Source: JAIQFL01 sp035295745 (GTDB taxonomy: Bacteria; Acidobacteriota; Terriglobia; Bryobacterales; Bryobacteraceae). From it: a stretch of DNA of 64,000 nucleotides. Numbering within the stretch: the first letter of the stretch is position 1; the number at the start of each line of letters is the position of its first letter. The position numbers and the translations under genes were made by a program. The notes under the pieces were generated by a model, which was not told the origin of the DNA, made no database searches, and worked only from the letters and a program-made list of their open reading frames with translations. Where the stretch lies: the NCBI GenBank assembly GCA_035295745.1, contig DATGIL010000102.1, forward strand, positions 496,001-560,000, in the 5' to 3' direction. This document shows positions 33,902 through 41,987 of the stretch, in pieces.

Positions 33902-35782
33902 ATGCAGACGTGTCCTTTCCATATCCGTGAAGTTCCATCTTCCAGTCCCGTCGTAACGGATCCCACCGACCCGTCACGCCGAACTGTTTTTCCAGAACCT
34001 GTCCTGGCCACCCGTAACATCCAGGGAAGCATTATTCCGGGATTCAGTAAGAGCCATCGGCTTCTGGTGTTTCTTGGGGTGAGAGCCAGGGGTGGAGATC
34101 TCAGTACTTTCAAGCAATGGCTCAAAGCGCAAATTCCGTTCATCGCTACCGCTGACGAAGTGCTCGCCTTCAACGCCATTTTCAAATCGGCGCGACAACG
34201 CCGTGCCCGCGAAGGAACAGTGAAGTCCACCTGGATGAATATCTGCTTCTCCGCTCGCTTTCTGGCGCAACTCAACCCTTCGGCGAAGTCGTTCCGGGAT
34301 GCCGCTTTCCAGGCGGGCCTGGCACAACGTTCCTCTCTGTTGGGCGATCCCGGGGACGGCCCGTTCAGTCCCGGCAATTGGCTGATCGGCGGACCGCATA
34401 ACGAACCCGACGCCATGATCATCATCGAAGCCGACGACCGCAACGACATGCTCGACGAGTTCCTGCGGATCCAGGAAACCATCGAAGCCTCGAACCTCTC
34501 CAGCGGCGATAGCCGGATCGACGTCCTGTTTACGGATGAGGGAGCCAACCTGCCTGAGCCGTTGACCGGTCACGAGCATTTCGGCTTTTTGGACGGTGTG
34601 TCGCAGCCTGGACTCCGCGGTCTGCTTTCGCCCGACCCCACCGATGTGCTTACTCTGCGCCAGAATCCGAACAATCGGGACCTGCCGGAAGATCCTTCGA
34701 AACCGCCATCACCTACCAACCAGATCAAGCCTGCACAGGGCAAGCCCGGTCAGGATCTGCTGTACCCCGGAGAGTTCGTATTCGGTTACCCCAAGCAGAT
34801 CAAGACTTCGGACCCGAATGCCGATGGCCCCAATCCGAATCCTGGCCCCGACTCGCTGCGGGATCCCTTTGGCACCGGTCAGGTAGGGCCGGACTGGGCG
34901 AAGGACGGCTCGTTTCTCGTCTTCCGCCGCTTGCGGCAGAATGTCGGCGGCTTTCACCAGTTCCTGCACGACACGGCGCGTGGTCAGAACGTGTCCGACC
35001 CGCCCAACGCCAGCGGACCCCGGCTGGTGGGATCGAAGTTTGTCGGAAGGTGGCCCAGTGGCGCTCCCGTCGAGCGGGTTCCCGCCGCCGAGAATCCGGC
35101 ACTGGGAGACGACGATTGCAAGAACAACAACTTCGAGTTCCAGGGCGACACGGATCCGGTCATCCCCGGGCCGGGCGATCCGCTGGCATGCTCTGACAAC
35201 GATCCTGTCAACTTCCCACTCGCCAAGGCGGACGCGGACGGCTCGCGGTGTCCGTTCTCGGCGCATATTCGCAAGGCGTACCCCCGCGACGATGGCCCGC
35301 TGGACCCGGCCAAGCCGCCGAAGTCCGATCCGGAGTTGAGCGAAGCCGCCACTCAGACTCATCGCCTGCTGCGGCGAGGCTTGCCCTACGGGCCGGTTTC
35401 CTCGTCGAGTCCGGACGCTCCGATTCAGGACGATGTCGACCGTGGATTGCAGTTCCTCGCGTATCAGACTTCGATCGAGAATCAGTTCGAATTCGTGATC
35501 CGCAACTGGGTGAATGAGCCAAATTTCAAAGAGGCGTTCAACCCGGCTCCCGACGGCACACCGATCCACCAGGGTGGCGGGCACGATCCGATCCTCGGGC
35601 AAAATAACAAGCCGGGTGAGAATCGGAAGAGGAGCTTCACGCTGACCATTCCCGATCCCGCGGATCCGACGAAGGTCAAAGCGGTCCAATTGTCAACCAA
35701 CCAGGACTGGGTGCTTCCGACGGGTGGTGGATACTTCTTTACGCCCTCAATTAGAGCGTTGGAGCATCATCTTACGAAGTGA
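33902..35782 (+). CDS. DyP-type heme peroxidase family protein, long form
   Basis: 626 aa, clearly longer than bacterial DyPs (about 300-500). The distal GXXDG motif is HFGFLDGVSQPG (residues 228-232), the proximal heme-ligand His455 is in RCPFSAHIRKAYPR, and RRGLPYGP and FLAYQTSIENQFEFVIRNWV complete the DyP C-terminus. The extra length lies between the two motifs: a Pro/Asn/Asp-rich stretch (about 260-330) and an acidic one (about 395-445). No signal peptide. AAGGAG precedes the ATG by 6-7 nt. It likely oxidises dyes/phenols or porphyrins with peroxide; physiological substrate unknown. Confidence 0.88.
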   Translation: MQTCPFHIREVPSSSPVVTDPTDPSRRTVFPEPVLATRNIQGSIIPGFSKSHRLLVFLGVRARGGDLSTFKQWLKAQIPFIATADEVLAFNAIFKSARQRRAREGTVKSTWMNICFSARFLAQLNPSAKSFRDAAFQAGLAQRSSLLGDPGDGPFSPGNWLIGGPHNEPDAMIIIEADDRNDMLDEFLRIQETIEASNLSSGDSRIDVLFTDEGANLPEPLTGHEHFGFLDGVSQPGLRGLLSPDPTDVLTLRQNPNNRDLPEDPSKPPSPTNQIKPAQGKPGQDLLYPGEFVFGYPKQIKTSDPNADGPNPNPGPDSLRDPFGTGQVGPDWAKDGSFLVFRRLRQNVGGFHQFLHDTARGQNVSDPPNASGPRLVGSKFVGRWPSGAPVERVPAAENPALGDDDCKNNNFEFQGDTDPVIPGPGDPLACSDNDPVNFPLAKADADGSRCPFSAHIRKAYPRDDGPLDPAKPPKSDPELSEAATQTHRLLRRGLPYGPVSSSSPDAPIQDDVDRGLQFLAYQTSIENQFEFVIRNWVNEPNFKEAFNPAPDGTPIHQGGGHDPILGQNNKPGENRKRSFTLTIPDPADPTKVKAVQLSTNQDWVLPTGGGYFFTPSIRALEHHLTK

Positions 35783-35789
35783 CAGGCAG

Positions 35790-35825
35790 CGGATCCTTGC
35801 CGAATTTCCGTTTGGCAAGGATCCG
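35790..35825 (+). terminator. stem-loop after the peroxidase gene
   Basis: CGGATCCTTGCC (35790-35801) pairs perfectly with GGCAAGGATCCG (35814-35825) across a 12-nt loop, 8 bp after the stop codon. There is no T-run, so it is a terminator or mRNA-stabilising hairpin rather than a textbook intrinsic terminator. Confidence 0.6.
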
Positions 35826-36365
35826 GCCGGGAGGTTCACAGTCTACTCCGAAAATGTAGGTACTTGCCATCGATGGCAGCGGGCGATTTTTGACGCTGCC
35901 GGCGCTTCCACGATGACCTCGAGGAGGAGATCCAGGCCTCTGGAAATGGCAAAGCGACCGAGTGGATCGGCGTGGCTGCCTTCAGAACTCCGACCTTCGG
36001 GCGCGAGCCGAGCTCGGTGCTGTCACGTTCGACCCGGAGCGGTACCCGCCCGAACGATTCTGCGGCAAGCAGGCTGGCCACCAGCCTCGTAGGGCAGGCT
36101 CAGAAACCCGTCGACTTGCTTATCAAATGTACTTGCCCCGCCGCACTGCGCGTCGCGATAAAGTCTATCGTCCCCACATCGAGCCGATCCGTTGCTGACT
36201 CTTCGCCTGAAATTCAAAGCTGGTTCTCATCCCGTTCTTGCGTTCTAAAGCCTCGGGTATCTCCTAGGTAGTACGTTTCGGGCAAAATCCTCTCAAAAAA
36301 GGTGAGAAGACCTAATGCTCTGAAAAACTATAGTATGACCCTCACGGTTTTGGTGGTATCCGCCG
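35826..36365. other. 540-bp intergenic stretch, no gene recognised
   Basis: Short frames exist in several phases, but none has a recognisable motif, a ribosome binding site or codon use like the neighbours. GCAAAATCCTCTCAAAAAAG near 36280-36300 and ACTATAGTATGA near 36327 are AT-rich and may contain the amidase promoter. Confidence 0.4.
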
Positions 36366-37556
36366 ATGTACAGGTCAGGTATGCGAACGCAGGTTCATAT
36401 AAGGATCACTTTCCAGCCATGGGTCGAGAGGCACGCGCGCCAGATCCAGGATCCCGTCGAGAAACTTCGGTACCTGCAGGCGGCCGCCGCCCCGACCGAT
36501 CCGGCCAAACACCGCGCCCGCATAGGCTTCCGGCTGTCGTCACTGGTTCTGATGCTGACCACGGCGTCGTTCTTCGCGGTCCGGGCGAAGGTCCAAGTGG
36601 AGCCTCTACCTCTATACGCCCGACAGATCCCGCCGCCCATGCCAGTGCGGGAGATGCCGGTAGAAAGATTTCCGGACGTGTGGCAAGTGGATTCTGCCAG
36701 GGAATTCGAGACCTACAGCAACGGATTGCGCATCGATAATCGCTATGCCATCAGCAATCATCCGCGGTCGTATCGGATCTTTCCTTTAGGCCGGCCGGAC
36801 AGCGGTTCGGAGACTCGATATACGCAACCAGTGGGCATCGTTTTCCATACCACCGAAAGCGAGCAGGAACCGTTCGAACGAAGCCACAACGGCGTGTTGA
36901 AAAAGGCGGCGGAATCACTGGTGGAGTTCGTTCGTCATCGCCGGTGCTACAACTTTCTCATCGATCGCTTTGGCCGCGTGTTTCGGATCGTCGTGGAGAG
37001 CGACGCCGCACAGCATGCCGGCTATTCCGTCTGGTCGGATGAACAATGGCTGTACGTCGATCTGAACGAGAGTTTTCTCGGTGTCTCGTTTGAAGCCCGG
37101 ACTGAGCCGGGGCAGGAAGAACCGAGCATCAGCCCGGGACAGGTGCGGGCGGCATCGATGCTGATCGAGATGCTGCGAAGCCGTTATCGGATCTCGGTGG
37201 CGAATTGTGTGACCCACGCAGAGGTTTCGGTCAATCCTGCGAATATGCGGATCGGATTCCACACTGACTGGGCGTCGAGTTTCCCCTTCGAGGAATTGGG
37301 ATTGCCGAACAACTATGCACTCCCGCTTCCGGCGCTCGTAGCGTTCGGCTTCGAAGCCGATGACGAATATCGCAGGGTAGGAGGCGCACGATTGGAAGGA
37401 GGTGTCCAACTTGCTGAGGACCTCTTGCGCCGGCGCGCGCTTGAACGCGGGCAGAGCCTGGCGGTCTACCGGCGCGGATTGCAGCGGACCTATCACGAGT
37501 ATTTTCATCGCGGCGGAGAGGTCAGCGGGGTCGGACGGGTGGTGGGTGCTCCGTAA
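36366..37556 (+). CDS. membrane-anchored N-acetylmuramoyl-L-alanine amidase (amidase_2/PGRP type)
   Basis: 396 aa. A basic N-terminus of about 50 residues precedes one membrane helix (LSSLVLMLTTASFFAV), so the catalytic part should face the periplasm. The amidase_2 pattern is VGIVFHTTESEQ (first zinc His), YNFLIDRFGRVFRI, THAEVSVNP (second His) and GFHTDWASSFPF (possible third ligand region). It would cut the bond between muramic acid and L-Ala in peptidoglycan. A second possible start is ATG 36381. No neighbours share its strand closely, so it is probably monocistronic. Confidence 0.78.
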   Translation: MYRSGMRTQVHIRITFQPWVERHARQIQDPVEKLRYLQAAAAPTDPAKHRARIGFRLSSLVLMLTTASFFAVRAKVQVEPLPLYARQIPPPMPVREMPVERFPDVWQVDSAREFETYSNGLRIDNRYAISNHPRSYRIFPLGRPDSGSETRYTQPVGIVFHTTESEQEPFERSHNGVLKKAAESLVEFVRHRRCYNFLIDRFGRVFRIVVESDAAQHAGYSVWSDEQWLYVDLNESFLGVSFEARTEPGQEEPSISPGQVRAASMLIEMLRSRYRISVANCVTHAEVSVNPANMRIGFHTDWASSFPFEELGLPNNYALPLPALVAFGFEADDEYRRVGGARLEGGVQLAEDLLRRRALERGQSLAVYRRGLQRTYHEYFHRGGEVSGVGRVVGAP

Positions 37557-37671
37557 AGGCATGGTCACAGAAGAGGCTTGAGGTCGCTTGCTTTGGTTCC
37601 GCGGATGGCAACCAACCATCGCGTTTGCGGCGAGCTTATTAGCCGCGATTAGGAGAGGAGCACTACAGTGC

Positions 37672-39384
37672 CTAACGCCCTTCGTAGCGGCTCAATTGGG
37701 GCGGCCGCGCATCCGGTTCCAACAGGATCGTGGTGCGGTCGGGATAGATGCGCAGAAGTTTCTCGTCCTCTTCCGGGCCGAGATCTCGTGCCCAGACCAC
37801 TCTCGCCGTGTTCAAATCCGCCAGGTTGTACACCCATTCGTCTTGAAACATGTGCTGGGGAGTGTAGCGGACCAGAACCAGAAGCTTGCCCGGAATCCGG
37901 TCTAGTTCGCGAGCCACTAAAATGCGCCGTGCCGGGTTTTGATGGTTCAGCGAGTCCCATACCTCATACTGCCTCGCGGACTGCGAGATTGCCGTGTCCT
38001 CGGCAATGTGCATGCCGTACCAGAACAGAAACTGCGCGAAGCAGATCAGGATGATCAGCCCGGCAGCCTCCTTTCCGGCGGGATGGGTGTGGATACGGAT
38101 CGTGGCGATCTGCTGGAGGCCCGTGACGCACACGAGAAGGAAGAGACACGTTACCGCCGCGACGTAGTGAAACTGGAAAGCGGGAAAGAAATTGGTCCCC
38201 AACGCGAAGATCGATAGTGTGAGAGCCGCCCATACGAAACGGTACTCCTGCAAGCGCGCGAAGAAAGCGAGCAAAGCAAGGTAGAGAGGCGGGAGAAAGA
38301 AGAATCGATAATACCGAATGCGAAATTCCAGGCGCTGAAAATACGTGCCGAGGGTCTCCGGCCCTTGGGCAAAGGACACCTGCATCTTGTAGTCCATGGC
38401 TTGTTGCGGCGTCAGTCGCCGCTGTGGGACGGCATTCGATTCAAACGTCAGCGCCGCCGGCACTCCGTATTGCAACTGGCTGAGCCTTTCGGGAACTGTC
38501 GTCCAGTTGCCCGTCACCATGCGGTTTTGGAGAAGCGTAAGAAGGACTGCCGGTAAAAAAGCCACAAAGGCCACACCGGCGAGCCTCGCCAATGGTCGAA
38601 TCCGTTTCCGCTCTCGCAAGACCGGCAGAAAAAAAAGCCCCGCCGAGACCACCAGAAACAGCGACTCGAATGGCCGGGTGAGCAGGTGCAAGCCGAGCCC
38701 CGCACCCAACAGCACTGCGTCTCGTGGCCGCCCCTTGGCGATCATTCTCGGCAGCGCGCCGAACACCAGGCATCCCGCCGCAGCCGTCAACGCTCCTCCC
38801 CAGTAACTATTCGCCCAGGTGTTCAGCGGGCCGAATTCAATTACCGCGAACAGCCCACCCAGGAGAGCCCAGGCGGGAGTCGTCCAGCCGCGCAACATCC
38901 AATAAGAGAGCGCGCAGAACGCGCCCACCGCCATCAGCACCCCCGCCCACGGTAGGCCGAACAGACTCCATCCAATCGCCATCGCGAGTCCCTGTCCCAG
39001 GGGGTAGATGGAGCTGTACGTGGGCTCTTGCAGCACGAAAAAAGTCTCGAAGAACTGCGGCATCGCGAGCGGCGGATTCGCCAGGCGGAAATGGCGCAAG
39101 GTGTCCGCGACCAGCAGATGAGAAAACTCGTCGTACACATCGGGAGTCGGCACCGGGTGATGCTTCAACAGAGCCAACCGCAGGCCCACGGGGAGCAGCG
39201 CCAACAGCAGCATGCACCAGAAAGTCCGCTGCGCGAAGCGGTCGACCATCGGCTCGATCCACGGCCGCCAGAGCACCGCGGCCGTCACGAGCAATACGGC
39301 AAACGCCAATTCCAGGAAATCGGTGGGACCGAAGCCGATCGGATTGTGCCCAGGCAGCAAGGCGCGAAGAAGATAGGACCACAT
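37672..39384 (-). CDS. polytopic membrane protein, GT-C glycosyltransferase-like
   Basis: 570 aa with about 11-12 hydrophobic helices up to residue 450 and a soluble C-terminal part. The first extracytoplasmic loop has TPDVYDEFSHLLVADTL, the acidic loop expected of GT-C enzymes that use lipid-linked sugars (PMT/ArnT-like), and the next loop carries QEPTYSSIYPLGQG. I see no specific family signature, so the acceptor and donor are unknown. Genes of this type are common in Acidobacteria. It stands alone; the convergent amidase gene ends 115 bp away, with a GCGGC/GCCGC hairpin between them. Confidence 0.65.
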   Translation of the reverse strand: MWSYLLRALLPGHNPIGFGPTDFLELAFAVLLVTAAVLWRPWIEPMVDRFAQRTFWCMLLLALLPVGLRLALLKHHPVPTPDVYDEFSHLLVADTLRHFRLANPPLAMPQFFETFFVLQEPTYSSIYPLGQGLAMAIGWSLFGLPWAGVLMAVGAFCALSYWMLRGWTTPAWALLGGLFAVIEFGPLNTWANSYWGGALTAAAGCLVFGALPRMIAKGRPRDAVLLGAGLGLHLLTRPFESLFLVVSAGLFFLPVLRERKRIRPLARLAGVAFVAFLPAVLLTLLQNRMVTGNWTTVPERLSQLQYGVPAALTFESNAVPQRRLTPQQAMDYKMQVSFAQGPETLGTYFQRLEFRIRYYRFFFLPPLYLALLAFFARLQEYRFVWAALTLSIFALGTNFFPAFQFHYVAAVTCLFLLVCVTGLQQIATIRIHTHPAGKEAAGLIILICFAQFLFWYGMHIAEDTAISQSARQYEVWDSLNHQNPARRILVARELDRIPGKLLVLVRYTPQHMFQDEWVYNLADLNTARVVWARDLGPEEDEKLLRIYPDRTTILLEPDARPPQLSRYEGR

Positions 39385-39506
39385 GCCGATCCTTCATTCT
39401 CCCAAACGCCATGGCCCCAATTCGGTCAATGTTGACGGGAAACTCTTGTAAGTGATTGAAAGTGCAAACAGCCCCCGTCGCACTCTGACGGGCGCCCTTG
39501 CGGCGA

Positions 39507-39836
39507 TCACAGCGTCAGATACAGGGAACCGTCTTCGGAGCTGAGTTCGATGCCCGCGGCCTGCGTTGCCTCCTGCAGTGCGCGATCCAGCATCACGATC
39601 GGATCCGGACCGTCCGCCAGCCGGCGTAACAACCCCTCGCCCTTCCTGGGACCGGCGGAAAACACAATCTTCAAGCCGCGGCGCTTACACCGCACCGGAG
39701 TTCCGTCCTCCAGCTTGGTGCACATGGATTTGAGATACGTATCCACATAGTGCACCCCGATACCCGACTTGTCGTTGGTGAACTCCGGCAGCTTCTCGCG
39801 CGCCGCTGGATTTATGTCACACAGCTTGGTTTTCAT
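39507..39836 (-). CDS. unknown 109-aa protein, last gene of the split methionine synthase operon
   Basis: The frame begins MKTKLCDINPAAREKLPEF, overlaps the end of the homocysteine methyltransferase gene by 20 bp and ends 15 bp before a small GACGGG/CCCGTC hairpin. It has three cysteines (6, 39, 50), a basic patch (RCKRRGLK), then PDPIVMLDRALQEATQAAG, probably a helix. I do not recognise the family. Its place in a four-gene overlapping corrinoid operon suggests a function with methyl transfer or corrinoid handling, but nothing in the sequence proves it. Confidence 0.7.
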   Translation of the reverse strand: MKTKLCDINPAAREKLPEFTNDKSGIGVHYVDTYLKSMCTKLEDGTPVRCKRRGLKIVFSAGPRKGEGLLRRLADGPDPIVMLDRALQEATQAAGIELSSEDGSLYLTL

Positions 39837-40734
39837 ATTTCAGATACCGATCCATTGCCTGTCGAAAAGCCCGTATGTGGCCGGGCGTGCTGCCACAACA
39901 TGCACCGATAATTCTCGCGCCGGCTTCCAGGAGCGGCGCCACTCCCCCTACCATCTCTTCCGGCGTTTCGTCGTAAATTACTTTGAGATTGATCAACTTG
40001 GGCTGTCCGGCGTTGGGTTGTACCATAACCGGCAAACTGGTGACCCGGCGATATCGCTCCACCGCCTGGCGGGCCCGTTCCATGTCCATGCCGGTGCCGC
40101 AGTTCAGGGCCACGATATCCACTCCGCGCGCCTCCATGAACTCCGCCGCCCGCTCGGGATCGACCCCCATCATGGTGCGGAAGGTCGAGCCGTCGAGTGT
40201 CACGTCATAGGCCATCGACCCGATGATACAAGGCGCACCCGCCAACTTCGCGGCGCCGATGGCCAATCCTAACTCTTCGAGTGAGGTCTGCGTCTCGACG
40301 ATCACCGCGTCCGCGCCCGCATTCACCAGTGCCGCGGCTTGTTCTTCAAACGCGGCACGCACATCCGACTCCACAAAGTCGCCATACGGCTCCATCAATC
40401 CGCCGAATGGTCCAATGTCGCCGATCACGTATCCGCCGCTGCGCCCGAACGCTTCGCGCGCGATCTCGACACCGGCACGATTGATGGCCTCAACGTTGCC
40501 GGACTGGGAATGGCGATTCAGCATGATGCGCGAAGCACCAAAGGTGTTGGTGAGAAGGCAATCCGATCCCGCCTCGGCATAGCGGCGCTGGATCGCCAGC
40601 ACGCGTTCCGGGTGTGTCAGGTTCCACGCCTCGCCGCAACTGCCCTGCTCGAGACCGGCGAACATCAGTTGGGTGCCCATCGCACCGTCACCGACAAGCG
40701 GGTGCTCCCGAAGGGCTTCGAGCAAACTCTTCAT
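39817..40734 (-). CDS. homocysteine S-methyltransferase domain protein (MetH module 1-like)
   Basis: 305 aa from ATG 40734 (ATGA overlap with the activation-domain gene). The TIM-barrel Hcy-methyltransferase features are LVGDGAMGTQLM, NTFGASRIMLNRHS, VIGDIGPFGG and the three zinc cysteines: one in ALNCGTGMD and two in IIGACCGSTPGHI. It would activate homocysteine and transfer a methyl group from a corrinoid or other donor to make methionine. Only this module is present; folate- and B12-binding modules of MetH are not in this operon. Helical and TIM-barrel residues match MetH better than BHMT by context. Confidence 0.88.
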   Translation of the reverse strand: MKSLLEALREHPLVGDGAMGTQLMFAGLEQGSCGEAWNLTHPERVLAIQRRYAEAGSDCLLTNTFGASRIMLNRHSQSGNVEAINRAGVEIAREAFGRSGGYVIGDIGPFGGLMEPYGDFVESDVRAAFEEQAAALVNAGADAVIVETQTSLEELGLAIGAAKLAGAPCIIGSMAYDVTLDGSTFRTMMGVDPERAAEFMEARGVDIVALNCGTGMDMERARQAVERYRRVTSLPVMVQPNAGQPKLINLKVIYDETPEEMVGGVAPLLEAGARIIGACCGSTPGHIRAFRQAMDRYLKYENQAV

Positions 40735-41987
40735 AGCTGTTTCTCCTGATGGGAGAGCGCGTAATGGATGGTTTCCAGGACGATCCCCCACTTGTGCCGG
40801 CGGCTTTCCGGCTCGCAATAGCAGCCCGGAGCACATTCCGTTCGCTGCCACTCGAGGGCGGCGCTCAGCGGCTGCCCCAGCAACGGTTTTTCATTCGCGA
40901 TGGCCTCCGATAATTGCTGCGGATTCTCCAGAAAACGGCACATGTAGGTGTGCCCGGTATCGCCCGGCGCCGGGGCGCAACTTTGTTCGCGGATCCGGTA
41001 GTTGTCTCGCGGGTCGAGCGCCACAAAGTAGTGATACGTCATCGGACGGCCCATGTTTGTGCAGGTGGTGCCTTCGTAACGGAAGATCGCCTCGATGGTG
41101 CCGTCCTCGCGCCTCTGGAGCGACAGACGCTCCTGCGCCCAGCGCCTCAGCGCCTTCATCTTGATGGTGTAGCGCACCTGGTGGCGCGGGCGGACCGGCG
41201 CGGTGCCATTGCCTGCAATGAAGTGAAAGGTCTCCGCGCGACCGTGAACAGGCCCAATCGCAGCCACATCGCGATTCGGTACGCGCCGATACTGGCAGCC
41301 GACGTACAAACAGCTTTCGCAGGGAATCAATTCCGTCAGACGGCGGACCTGCTCTGTGTGCCGCGTGAATCCGAAGACCGACAGTTGCGACTTTTTGGGA
41401 CGCAACGCACCGGACGGGAGAGCCTCCAGACGATCGGGCAGACCTCGCTCCCCTGACATGCCGATCAGTTCGAGGAGCCGCCCCTGCTCGCCAATGTCCC
41501 ACTGCGGGTAGCCGGGGCTGTAGTGCGGAAGTACCGCCATTCCCTGCTCCTCGGCCCACGCGCAAAGACGGGCGCCGGCCATCTGGTTCAGATGCTCGAC
41601 CACCGCCGAGCCGTAGACCTCCAGGAAGAAATACTCGTCTGGCTTGCCTTCTTCCCAGAGCCGCTGCGCCTCCTGTTCGAGCGCATCGCCGGCACCCGCC
41701 GCCACTAGAAAGACACCGTGCGCGCCGGCCTTTTCCAGCTTCTCCTGCAATGGCTTGCTATGGAAGGAAACGCGCTCGAGTTGAATGCCATCGCCATTCA
41801 TCACCACATCGCCGACCTCTCGCGCGTATGTCCAAGGCCGCCCGTGATGGGCATACCACTCACGAGCCCAGCGGGACAACTCGAGGGCGCGCTCGCTACA
41901 GTCGTGATCCGGCGGATATCCCAGCAGGCGCCGATACTCGGCAGGCTGTACGTTCACCTCGGGGGCGGTATCGACGATCTCGATCAT
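40731..41987 (-). CDS. B12-dependent methionine synthase activation-domain-like protein with a Cys cluster
   Basis: 418 aa. Residues about 90-180 resemble the AdoMet-binding reactivation domain of MetH: FFLEVYGSAVVEHLNQMAG, LCAWAEEQG and the AdoMet motif HYSPGYPQWDIGEQGRLLE. Then KKSQLSVFGFTRH and the cluster PCESCLYVGCQYRR, which in free-standing proteins of this type may bind a metal or Fe-S centre. The C-terminal 190 residues have further cysteines (CAPGCYCEPE). It should support reductive methylation of the corrinoid. It overlaps both neighbours by 4 bp. Confidence 0.82.
   Translation of the reverse strand: MIEIVDTAPEVNVQPAEYRRLLGYPPDHDCSERALELSRWAREWYAHHGRPWTYAREVGDVVMNGDGIQLERVSFHSKPLQEKLEKAGAHGVFLVAAGAGDALEQEAQRLWEEGKPDEYFFLEVYGSAVVEHLNQMAGARLCAWAEEQGMAVLPHYSPGYPQWDIGEQGRLLELIGMSGERGLPDRLEALPSGALRPKKSQLSVFGFTRHTEQVRRLTELIPCESCLYVGCQYRRVPNRDVAAIGPVHGRAETFHFIAGNGTAPVRPRHQVRYTIKMKALRRWAQERLSLQRREDGTIEAIFRYEGTTCTNMGRPMTYHYFVALDPRDNYRIREQSCAPAPGDTGHTYMCRFLENPQQLSEAIANEKPLLGQPLSAALEWQRTECAPGCYCEPESRRHKWGIVLETIHYALSHQEKQL

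Noticed and set aside
37672..39384. Assignment of the membrane protein to a specific GT39/ArnT enzyme
   Set aside because: Only the acidic loop and topology agree; no family-specific motif seen.
38724..39455. 243-aa plus-strand frame
   Set aside because: Antisense to the polytopic membrane protein, very Arg/Pro/Ser-rich, no start signal.
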